NCBI GenBank assembly: GCA_045579195.1
Contig: JAZNLR010000007.1
Coordinates: forward strand, 1 to 10,918
Direction of reading: 5' to 3'
DNA length: 10,918 bases
Source: JAZNLR01 sp045579195
GTDB lineage: Bacteria; Bacillota; Clostridia; Christensenellales; CAMQZB01
Shown here: positions 5,227 to 10,918 of the stretch, piece after piece
How the letters are laid out: each line of letters starts with the position of its first letter
Numbering within the stretch: position 1 is the stretch's first letter
The notes under the pieces: generated by a model
Told to the model about the DNA's origin: nothing
Databases searched by the model: none
Seen by the model: only the letters and a program-made list of their open reading frames with translations
Position numbers and translations under genes: made by a program

Positions 5227-7095
5227 TTATTCTGCCGCGCTTGCGATCGTGAGCGTGACGCTCTTATCAGAAAGGTTGTCGGTGGGCAAAACGCTTGCCG
5301 CGATCATCTTGTTCGCAGGCAAAACGGTTGCTGCGTCCAAAATGACGTACGTCTTTGCGTATCCATACCGAAAGAAAGCATAGCGATTCGCTCCGCTTGC
5401 AAAGCTCACGAGAACGCCATTTTTCAAAAAGTTGACCGATTCGATCCTTCCGATTTGCGGAAAGACGCCGTAAGCTTCTTCTAAGACCGTGCCAAGCAAG
5501 CTGTCCGTAATCAAAAATTTCTCGTCGTCATTATCGAAGGCGGCGCGCAGATCCTTTGCAAAGAAGACAGCATCGCCCGAGAATGACCGCACAGTTTTGT
5601 CCCGCGCGATCAAAGAGTTTCCGTTGCTGTTCTTCACGCCAAGAAAAGAAGTTGAAAACGTCAACTTTGCCCCTTCTTTGAAGTAGGGCAAAAAAGCCTC
5701 CCAAAGAAACTCGGTCTGCACGCTGTCCTTCGTGTGAAAGGCAACGTACCCAATTCCGCTCTCCTGCTCGACGTACGCGATGGCACCATCGCTCTCATTG
5801 AACGCAACGACAAAGCCCTTCCCCTCGTCACCGAAAGAATGCGCAAGAGAAATCTTTCCGTTTTCCTCAGAAAAAAGAAAGCAGTCAAGGCGTTCTCCCG
5901 ATTCTGTCCTCATCCGGACGAAGAGCTTCCCTTCTGCATCCAGCACCCAGAAATCCAGAATGTTTTTCAACTGCGCGTGTTCCATCGCAAATTTCTGAAC
6001 GACCCCTCTCTCCCCTTTGCGAACGGCGTAGAGACGATCTTCTCCTGCAAAGTGCAAAAAGCAGTTTCCGCTGTTCGAAAGAAAGATCTTTTCCGCCTTC
6101 TCGTAAGGAAAAAAGGAATCCTCCGAAAAGCTTCTTTCAATGCCGTTGCCATTTTCAAAAACGACGAGCGCTCCGTCAAAAACGTATGAAAAGAACCTTC
6201 CGTCCGCGCTCTCATCAATGGAAAGCGCGCGTGGCAAGTTCTCTGGAAACGGGTCAAACGCGGCAGACACGGGAAAGCCTGCAAGCTCAAACACGCGATA
6301 CCCACGATCGTTTGCGGAATCGGTCAGGTCGGTGACCGAAAGAACGTGATCGACGTTTGCGTGCGGCAAAGCTGAAAAGTACTTTTCGGAAAAGATAACA
6401 ACCTTGTTGGAAGTTTTCAAAAAGTCCTCCTCGTCCAAAGCAAGAACGGGCGTTCCGTTCATCGTGATGACGCCAAAAGATGCAAGCCCCGCTCCCGTTT
6501 GACAGGAAAGAGAAAGCATTCCGCCTTCCACGCTTGCTGTCATCAAAACACCCTCTTCCAACGAAATGGGAAGAAGCCCTCCGCGAGCGTCCGTCTTACA
6601 AAACCGCCAGGTCGCATTCAAAAAATCCTCCGTCCCCGAAAAGAGCGCAGCAACGAGCGGATTTTCTCCGCCAACAAAGCGAACGGGGCCATCATTCGTG
6701 AGAAAAACCGTTCCTTCGATCACACACCCTTCCGAAAGGTCCAAATTTTCCGAAAGCTCTGCACGGTTAAAAAGCGCACCACCCGTCATCTCCGCCGAAA
6801 AGCCAAACTCGCGCAAGACGCCCTCACGCGGCGCAATGCTTACGCGCTTTTTGACAAAGAGCGCGCCCAGATCCGGGTCGAAATTTTTTGAAACAAGTTC
6901 TGTTTCTTCCGCACCGCAAAAGGAAACGAGCCCACTTTGCGGCTCGCCTGTGCCATCTCCAAACGAAAGATAGCGCAAAAATTCCTTTCCGCTCAAAAAT
7001 GCACCGCTTGCTGCCGGCATCAATCCGTTGAGCGCGATCTGCATTCCGTCCTTCGTGAAGACGGAAAAGGAATTGTGAAGTTGAATTTCGCTCAT
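5227..7095 (-). CDS. Large beta-rich phage tail protein (622 aa), tail-domain N-terminus
   Basis: The ATG at 7095 is preferred because AAAGGAGGG sits immediately upstream and the previous gene ends 11 nt before; the frame is open 89 residues further, but that stretch is arginine-rich and overlaps the previous gene. Residues about 40-135 have the layout of a phage tail/fibre N-terminal domain: FGDGTGEP (45-52), a lysine/valine strand region, REFGFSAEM (95-103), then a FNRAELSE segment (109-116) and a beta strand ending in VFLTNDG. The rest (about 180-622) is a succession of short strands of the type 'hydrophobic strand, acidic-Gly turn, hydrophobic strand' (such as YVFDGALVVFENGNG), as in beta-propeller or beta-helix structural proteins. 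It may form part of the tail knob or a receptor-contacting appendage; no enzymatic motif is visible. The resemblance is by pattern only. Confidence 0.75.
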   Translation of the reverse strand: MSEIQLHNSFSVFTKDGMQIALNGLMPAASGAFLSGKEFLRYLSFGDGTGEPQSGLVSFCGAEETELVSKNFDPDLGALFVKKRVSIAPREGVLREFGFSAEMTGGALFNRAELSENLDLSEGCVIEGTVFLTNDGPVRFVGGENPLVAALFSGTEDFLNATWRFCKTDARGGLLPISLEEGVLMTASVEGGMLSLSCQTGAGLASFGVITMNGTPVLALDEEDFLKTSNKVVIFSEKYFSALPHANVDHVLSVTDLTDSANDRGYRVFELAGFPVSAAFDPFPENLPRALSIDESADGRFFSYVFDGALVVFENGNGIERSFSEDSFFPYEKAEKIFLSNSGNCFLHFAGEDRLYAVRKGERGVVQKFAMEHAQLKNILDFWVLDAEGKLFVRMRTESGERLDCFLFSEENGKISLAHSFGDEGKGFVVAFNESDGAIAYVEQESGIGYVAFHTKDSVQTEFLWEAFLPYFKEGAKLTFSTSFLGVKNSNGNSLIARDKTVRSFSGDAVFFAKDLRAAFDNDDEKFLITDSLLGTVLEEAYGVFPQIGRIESVNFLKNGVLVSFASGANRYAFFRYGYAKTYVILDAATVLPANKMIAASVLPTDNLSDKSVTLTIASAAE

Positions 7096-7106
7096 ATTCC
7101 CTCCTT

Positions 7107-8123
7107 TCAGCTCACGCTGAACGTGATCTGCACGCCGTAAGTTTCGCGACCACGCATATGGTGTACGGGCAAAGACACAAAGCACTTTCCAAACGTGTTT
7201 TCCACGCCGAGAACGGGAAACCCTTCCGCATCGCAAAAGAGGGAAAGCGCTTTCGGCTTTCCGACGCCAACATTCACGCGCTCCGGTGCAAGAAAGGAAA
7301 GGTCTTCTCCTTCCATCTTCCCTTCTAAGACGAACGTTCCATCCTTTTGCACCGCAAGACAAATGCCGTCAAACGCCGCGCACGCCGAAACGCACGTTAC
7401 ACCCGATTCCACGACAAACTCACGCGTAGAAAAGATTCCGTTTTCGTCTATGATTCGCGCAATCACGTCTCCCAAGTTTGTAACGACAAAGAAGACGACC
7501 ACTTTCTCGTTATTACAGAGGGAAAGGGCAAAATCTCGCGCGCCCAAACGGACGATTTCCCCTTCCGTTTTTCCATCCTTATCACGCACGGAGAGACACA
7601 CGCCCTCCTTCACCTTCACAGCTGTGAAAATGCGTTCCCCAAGGCGCACTGCCTGTAACTTTCCAAGCTCTTCGCCGTACGCAAGGCTTGCACCTTCGAC
7701 ATAAGCGCGAAACGCAGAAACGGAGCTGACGTCCGTCAGCGAAAAGGAGATTTCCACCTTCCCTTGCGGACAGCCAGAAAGGACGAACTCCGTATCCAAA
7801 ATGCCTGTTCCGTTTCCAAGCAAAACGCGTTGTTGTTCGGCAGAAACGCCGTCAACGAGAAGGGTCAACGTTCCAATTCCCTCCGAACTTTCCGTTTCCG
7901 CGCGAAATCCGATGCGAACTGAAGTGCTCATCTTCGTTTCAATCAAAAAGGGACCTAAAACAACGAGGCCACCAATGGCATCGGTGCGCTCATTCGAAAC
8001 AAAGGAAAGCGTTGCAAATGAAGAACTTCCTTGCGTTCCTTCCAAAAACGCTATTCGCTTTGCAAGCTCTTCCGCCTTGCCATAAGCAAGTTTTCCGTAA
8101 TCCAACGAATAATCCACGCTCAT
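7107..8123 (-). CDS. Beta-rich phage tail protein of unknown function (338 aa)
   Basis: The ATG at 8123 overlaps the stop of the 469-aa gene (ATGA), with GGAGGTGG upstream. The N-terminal ~25 residues are helical (LAYGKAEELAKRIAFLEG), followed to about 150 by a jelly-roll-like run of strands, and from about 155 by propeller-like repeats with Gly/Asp turns. There is no signal peptide, transmembrane helix or catalytic motif. Its place directly after the gp10-like hub, and its C-terminal similarity in style to both neighbours, suggest a tail-hub accessory or a distal tail component. I do not recognise the family. Confidence 0.75.
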   Translation of the reverse strand: MSVDYSLDYGKLAYGKAEELAKRIAFLEGTQGSSSFATLSFVSNERTDAIGGLVVLGPFLIETKMSTSVRIGFRAETESSEGIGTLTLLVDGVSAEQQRVLLGNGTGILDTEFVLSGCPQGKVEISFSLTDVSSVSAFRAYVEGASLAYGEELGKLQAVRLGERIFTAVKVKEGVCLSVRDKDGKTEGEIVRLGARDFALSLCNNEKVVVFFVVTNLGDVIARIIDENGIFSTREFVVESGVTCVSACAAFDGICLAVQKDGTFVLEGKMEGEDLSFLAPERVNVGVGKPKALSLFCDAEGFPVLGVENTFGKCFVSLPVHHMRGRETYGVQITFSVS

Positions 8124-9529
8124 AAGTACGTTTCCACCTCCAACGATGGCTTCGCAATGCGCAAAAGTCCCTCCGACTCAAACGTCAGCTTCACCATTCT
8201 TCCGACCAATCCCACGCGGTACTTCTTCACGCACTTTGCACCGACGACGGGAATTTTACGCCGCCCGCGCTCCGTTTCCACTGTCACCGTGCAAGGGTGA
8301 TCGGACTGCAAGAACAAAAATCGGACGTGTTTTAAGCGTTCTGGCGTTCCAAGATCGGAAAAGGGTGTCGTCCAATGCGCATTCAAAAAGCTTCCGTCAA
8401 ACTTCCCGTCTTCGGAAAGAGAAAAAAGCATTCCGTCTACGCAAAGAACGAGCATTGACTTCTCCTCTCCGCTCACGACCGTGACATCCGTTGCCGACAC
8501 GCCACGAATTACCGAACAACTTCCGTCTGAAATGACGTACTCCAAAAGCGCACTCTCCTCCCCCTCGGGGAAGGCAAAATTTGCCGTCAGGTAGTACTTC
8601 CCGTTATAAAACGCGCCGCGCGAAGCAGACTGATCCAACCCCTTCAAAAAAGGGAAAACGCCCTCCAGTATCTTTCTCGTCGAAAGCCCATCAAAGGCAT
8701 AAAGCCCGTCTTCCGCCAAAAAGAGGATGCGATCGCCACACACAGTCACGCTCTCCGGAAAGATTTTTCCGGAAGAGACGAAGAGCTGCGTGAGTGTGAA
8801 CTGTGTCTGATCGGCGTATGCAGAAAGGCGCGCAATGCCATAGCTTCGGAACAGATAAACGTAATCCAAAAAGCTCACCGCACGCAGGATTCCGCCACGC
8901 GAATCCACCATTTCAATAAAGCCCGCCTCCGAGAGAGAAACGTCCCAATTCGTGGGATCAAGGTCGTCGGAAAACCAAACTGCCGTCTTCTCTCCGCCCA
9001 CCGTTGCAAACAACCTTTCATAGTGTACGCACATCGATGCGATTTTGGGCGCATCCTTCACGGTATAGGGCTCGTTCTTGCCATCCCACACGGTAAGCGC
9101 ACCTTCCTTTTCTGCCAGAAGAATGACGTCGTCGCCGTAAAGGCGATAACAGATCCCTTCGGGAGGATTCACAAAAGAAACTCCGCCAAGCTCTTGAAAA
9201 GCATCCTCGTCCGCCACCCTTTTCCAATAGATCTTCCCGTCCTCACAGAAGACGAGCAAGCGGTCGTCAAAGACGCCCTTGTCGTGGTCAAAGCGGCGGT
9301 AATAGAATGCGCGAACGACCGCATGTGGCGGCTGAACGGAAAAGCGCTCCGCTCCGGCGCCGTTTTTGAGCGCCCCGTCAGAAGAGCGGCAGTTATACGC
9401 AACCGTTGCATAGCGAAGGGGCAAGATACCTTCATCCACTTCTTTGCTCAAGCCTCCCGAAAAGTTGGTAAAGCGGACGCGCGCCGCATTTCCACGCTTT
9501 GCAGTCAGCTTTTTTCTCGCATAAATCAC
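8120..9529 (-). CDS. Podoviral tail-hub / packaged-DNA stabilisation protein, P22 gp10-like
   Basis: The 469-aa product starts at a GTG (9529) with AAGGAG upstream, overlapping the previous stop by 4 nt (GTGA). Features common to phage tail-tube B / stabilisation proteins are present: an N-terminal FSGGLSKEVD (23-32), the NCRSSDGALKNGAG segment (46-59), propeller blades with repeated 'LAEDGLYAFDG' strands (271-281), and the boundary motif WFSDDLDPTNW (185-195) followed by a G-rich strand and LDYVYLFRSYGIARL. P22 gp10 is about 470 residues, close to this length, and follows gp4 in the same order. In such phages the protein sits below the portal/adaptor ring, seals the DNA channel and anchors the needle and spikes. 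The call rests on pattern, length and gene order; a T7 gp12-like annotation would be the alternative. Confidence 0.75.
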   Translation of the reverse strand: MIYARKKLTAKRGNAARVRFTNFSGGLSKEVDEGILPLRYATVAYNCRSSDGALKNGAGAERFSVQPPHAVVRAFYYRRFDHDKGVFDDRLLVFCEDGKIYWKRVADEDAFQELGGVSFVNPPEGICYRLYGDDVILLAEKEGALTVWDGKNEPYTVKDAPKIASMCVHYERLFATVGGEKTAVWFSDDLDPTNWDVSLSEAGFIEMVDSRGGILRAVSFLDYVYLFRSYGIARLSAYADQTQFTLTQLFVSSGKIFPESVTVCGDRILFLAEDGLYAFDGLSTRKILEGVFPFLKGLDQSASRGAFYNGKYYLTANFAFPEGEESALLEYVISDGSCSVIRGVSATDVTVVSGEEKSMLVLCVDGMLFSLSEDGKFDGSFLNAHWTTPFSDLGTPERLKHVRFLFLQSDHPCTVTVETERGRRKIPVVGAKCVKKYRVGLVGRMVKLTFESEGLLRIAKPSLEVETYL

Positions 9530-10086
9530 AGCAAACTCCTTTTCGGCAATCGGATCTCCGCACTTCTTCGCATCAATCCCGACAGGCCGTCACGGTATTT
9601 TTTATCCCACATCAACGCCTCTTCAAACATTCCCGAAACCATCGAGAACTCAGCGCACACGCCGTACGCAAGAACGCGTACGTCCAAAAGGCCGTCGCGA
9701 TGGTCAAGGCTGTCTTCCAGCGTCTTCTTTGCGGGAACGGCAATATAGTGCACGCACATCTTGCCGCGCGGCATCCAAACTCCGTCAAGTCGCGCGTCAA
9801 AGGGAACGCGTTTTCCCTTCTCATCCCGAACACACAGTACCTCACGCGCCGTTCTCGAAAGCGCAGAGTATGGAACGGTCTTCCCCTCGCTCTCCACGAT
9901 GTCCTCTGCGATCACGGGAACGTACTCCACGGCGACTTCAGAATAGACCGAATTTGCACACCGTGAAAGAACGGTGAGCGTCTGCTTCGCCTGTTCGTCT
10001 TCCGCGCCTTCATCCAGCACGGAAAGAACGCTCTCTTCGGACAGAAGCTCCGCCGCCGCCCGAACCAAATCTTTGAATAAAATCAC
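9526..10086 (-). CDS. Head-tail adaptor-like protein (gp4/gp11 type)
   Basis: The preferred start is a GTG at 10086 with GGAGGGGG (10099-10092) at good spacing, giving 186 aa (MILFKDLVRAAAELLSEE...). An ATG at 10116 in the same frame has no such site and would lie inside a hairpin. The protein has an N-terminal helix, a central beta-rich region (VAVEYVPVIAED; CVHYIAVPAKK), and a helical C-terminus (MFEEALMWDKKYRDGL) ending in the basic RLPKRSLL. Helix, beta insert and an 'aromatic-Trp-Asp-Lys-Lys-Tyr' helix near the C-terminus are typical of podoviral adaptor proteins, which form a ring between portal and tail hub. Size fits P22 gp4 (about 166 aa) or T7 gp11 (196 aa). It lies just before the gp10-like gene and overlaps it by 4 nt. 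The family call is by resemblance. Confidence 0.65.
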   Translation of the reverse strand: MILFKDLVRAAAELLSEESVLSVLDEGAEDEQAKQTLTVLSRCANSVYSEVAVEYVPVIAEDIVESEGKTVPYSALSRTAREVLCVRDEKGKRVPFDARLDGVWMPRGKMCVHYIAVPAKKTLEDSLDHRDGLLDVRVLAYGVCAEFSMVSGMFEEALMWDKKYRDGLSGLMRRSAEIRLPKRSLL

Positions 10087-10091
10087 TTGAT

Positions 10092-10099
10092 CCCCCTCC
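10092..10099 (-). promoter_or_regulatory. Ribosome binding site deciding the GTG start of the adaptor gene
   Basis: GGAGGGGG ends 5 bases before the GTG at 10086 (8 bases from the GGAGG core). It excludes the upstream in-frame ATG at 10116 as the main start. Confidence 0.7.
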
Positions 10100-10108
10100 A
10101 ACAAATGT

Positions 10109-10129
10109 TTTCGCATAAAAATTGCGAAA
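10109..10129 (-). repeat. Second hairpin between terminator and adaptor gene
   Basis: TTTCGCA (10109-10115) and TGCGAAA (10123-10129) form a 7-bp stem with a 7-base A/T loop. It lies between the strong terminator and the adaptor ribosome binding site, 10 bases from the latter. It might stabilise the 5' end of a processed tail mRNA; this is a guess from position. Confidence 0.4.
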
Positions 10130-10133
10130 GTTG

Positions 10134-10163
10134 AAAAAGTGAGAAGCGAAAATCGCTTCTCAC
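10134..10163 (-). terminator. Strong terminator between capsid-side and tail-side genes
   Basis: GTGAGAAGCGA (10139-10149) pairs perfectly with 10153-10163, an 11-bp stem with a 3-base loop; on the minus strand TTTTT follows at once (10138-10134). It starts 5 bases after the stop of the 102-aa gene. I find no good promoter between it and the adaptor gene, so tail genes probably depend on read-through. Confidence 0.85.
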
Positions 10164-10168
10164 CCTTC

Positions 10169-10477
10169 TTAAAGTCCTGCGGCAGATGCCGCAGCATCGA
10201 TCGCACGTTGCATCTCACGCTTTTCCAAGCGCTCATTCTCCCGCTCCATCTCCGCAAAGAGCTTTTTGGCGTTTTCAGCACGCGTCTTTCGCACAAGCTC
10301 GACCGTGCGTGCATCCAACTCCGAAAAGGGCACCGTAAGGCAAAACGTGCTTGGCGTCTGCCCGCGCGCGTGCACTTCAAAACAACCGCGCTTATGATTG
10401 CGCACAATGAAATAAGCTTCATCAACTTCCCGCACGCGATCTGCAATGTCAAAAACGTCACGTTTGATCTCCGTCAT
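10169..10477 (-). CDS. Small capsid-adjacent phage protein of unknown function (102 aa)
   Basis: The ATG at 10477 is chosen over one 10 codons upstream because AAAGGAGG lies directly before it. The N-terminal half (FDIADRVREVDEAYFIVRNHKRGCFEVHARG) is mixed alpha/beta; the second half after PFSELDARTVELVRKT is one long charged helix (about residues 60-95) ending in an alanine-rich tail. No membrane segment or signal is seen. It comes directly after the capsid gene and before the strong terminator, so it is expressed with the capsid and probably takes part in head assembly or completion. No named family can be assigned. Confidence 0.75.
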   Translation of the reverse strand: MTEIKRDVFDIADRVREVDEAYFIVRNHKRGCFEVHARGQTPSTFCLTVPFSELDARTVELVRKTRAENAKKLFAEMERENERLEKREMQRAIDAAASAAGL

Positions 10478-10493
10478 GCCAAACCTCCTTTTT

Positions 10494-10513
10494 CTTTCGT
10501 CCCCCAACGAAAG
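10494..10513 (-). repeat. Hairpin just upstream of the 102-aa gene
   Basis: CTTTCGT and ACGAAAG pair over 7 bp (10494-10500 with 10507-10513) around a G-rich 6-base loop on the minus strand. No T-tract follows; the ribosome binding site begins about 5 bases downstream. It may protect an mRNA end or modulate initiation. Confidence 0.35.
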
Positions 10514-10546
10514 CGCGAAAACTCACGGGAGCTTCACGCATTCGCG

Positions 10547-10918
10547 TTAGGCAATGTTCTCCGAGATTCCGGTGATTCTTGCCTGACCTCTAGGCTTATT
10601 GCAGATCAAGTCGGCATATTTCACCAACGTCGCCGTATAAACGGGAAGACCGGCCTTTTGCTTGATAACCTTTCCGTCTTCTCCTTCCAACCACTTCCAA
10701 TCACAAAGCTGATGCAGCACAAAATCGTTCGTGTTCAAAAAATACATCGTATGAGGAGGGCAGAAACGATCGGTCACAAGCGGAACGCCGAAGAAATCCA
10801 ACGCTTTGAATCCGCCTTTAATTTCAATGCTGGGCAACGTAATACCCACCGAACGCAAATAATTGCAAAGCGCACGTCTTACACCCATCGTACATACGAT
10901 TAAATTAACGGAGTTGCC
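10547..10918 (-). CDS. Probable phage major capsid protein, C-terminal part (5' end cut by window edge)
   Basis: The frame is open from the right edge to a TAA at 10547, giving 123 codons of the C-terminal part. The sequence has the look of the end of a tailed-phage major capsid protein: VNLIVCTMGVRRAL near the left end, the aromatic FFGVPLVTDRF and HTMYFLNTNDFVLHQL, then YTATLVKYADLICNKPRGQARITGI before the end. The pattern 'x-G-hydrophobic-P-hydrophobic, acidic, YFLN, then YxAxLVxYxxLxCxxPxxQAxIxG' is characteristic of the A-domain/P-domain end of such shells. The gene order (capsid, small protein, adaptor, tail hub) supports the call. Which HK97-fold capsid family it belongs to is not settled by this fragment. 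Confidence 0.75.
   Translation of the reverse strand, partial: GNSVNLIVCTMGVRRALCNYLRSVGITLPSIEIKGGFKALDFFGVPLVTDRFCPPHTMYFLNTNDFVLHQLCDWKWLEGEDGKVIKQKAGLPVYTATLVKYADLICNKPRGQARITGISENIA

Noticed and set aside
7096..7362. N-terminal extension of the 622-aa tail protein
   Set aside because: It overlaps the preceding gene, is rich in arginine and cysteine in shadow-frame style, and a strong ribosome binding site marks the ATG at 7095.
10087..10461. Longer forms of the adaptor gene starting at 10461 or at the ATG at 10116
   Set aside because: The long form overlaps the 102-aa gene and crosses the terminator; the ATG at 10116 has no ribosome binding site and sits in a hairpin.

Overview
The window looks like a chromosomal stretch from a low-to-mid GC member of the Bacillota, most likely a clostridial lineage. 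The evidence is strong purine-rich ribosome binding sites before nearly every gene, consensus sigma-A-type promoters, short hairpin/T-tract terminators, and gpsA and acyl-CoA synthetase sequences in the Gram-positive style. Every gene I can support is on the minus strand, so transcription runs from the right edge to the left edge. No rRNA, tRNA, CRISPR array, integrase or transposase is visible.

The right two thirds (about 3,938-10,918) is a compact phage structural module, read in this order. The C-terminal part of a probable major capsid protein is cut by the right edge. A 102-aa capsid-adjacent protein follows. A strong hairpin terminator comes next, then a 186-aa gp4/gp11-like head-tail adaptor with a GTG start. 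A 469-aa protein resembles the podoviral tail-hub / DNA-stabilisation family (P22 gp10 type). Two further beta-rich tail proteins (338 and 622 aa), a 79-aa small protein and a 326-aa coiled-coil protein complete the row. From the adaptor onward the genes are packed with 4-nt overlaps or gaps of 10-12 nt, and a rho-independent terminator ends the run. Order and sizes (coat, about 170-190 aa adaptor, about 470 aa hub, later a coiled-coil protein) parallel the coat-4-10-26 segment of P22-like podoviruses. Several products have no function I can name. No lysis, packaging, integration or lysogeny gene lies in the window, so it cannot show whether this is an active prophage, a remnant or a domesticated element.

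The left third (1-3,911) is host-type lipid metabolism. A consensus promoter starts just after the phage terminator and drives a leader of about 260 nt, then gpsA (glycerol-3-phosphate dehydrogenase) and, 22 nt later, an AMP-binding fatty acyl-CoA synthetase, ended by a 12-bp hairpin terminator. A patatin-like phospholipase with its own promoter follows and runs off the left edge. Together they could supply the phospholipid backbone (gpsA), activate free fatty acids (the ligase) and release acyl chains (patatin). This is inference from co-location.

The least explained parts are the gpsA leader, which holds an early terminator, a small coupled leader ORF and a long-range inverted repeat, and the row of beta-rich, poorly characterised tail proteins.
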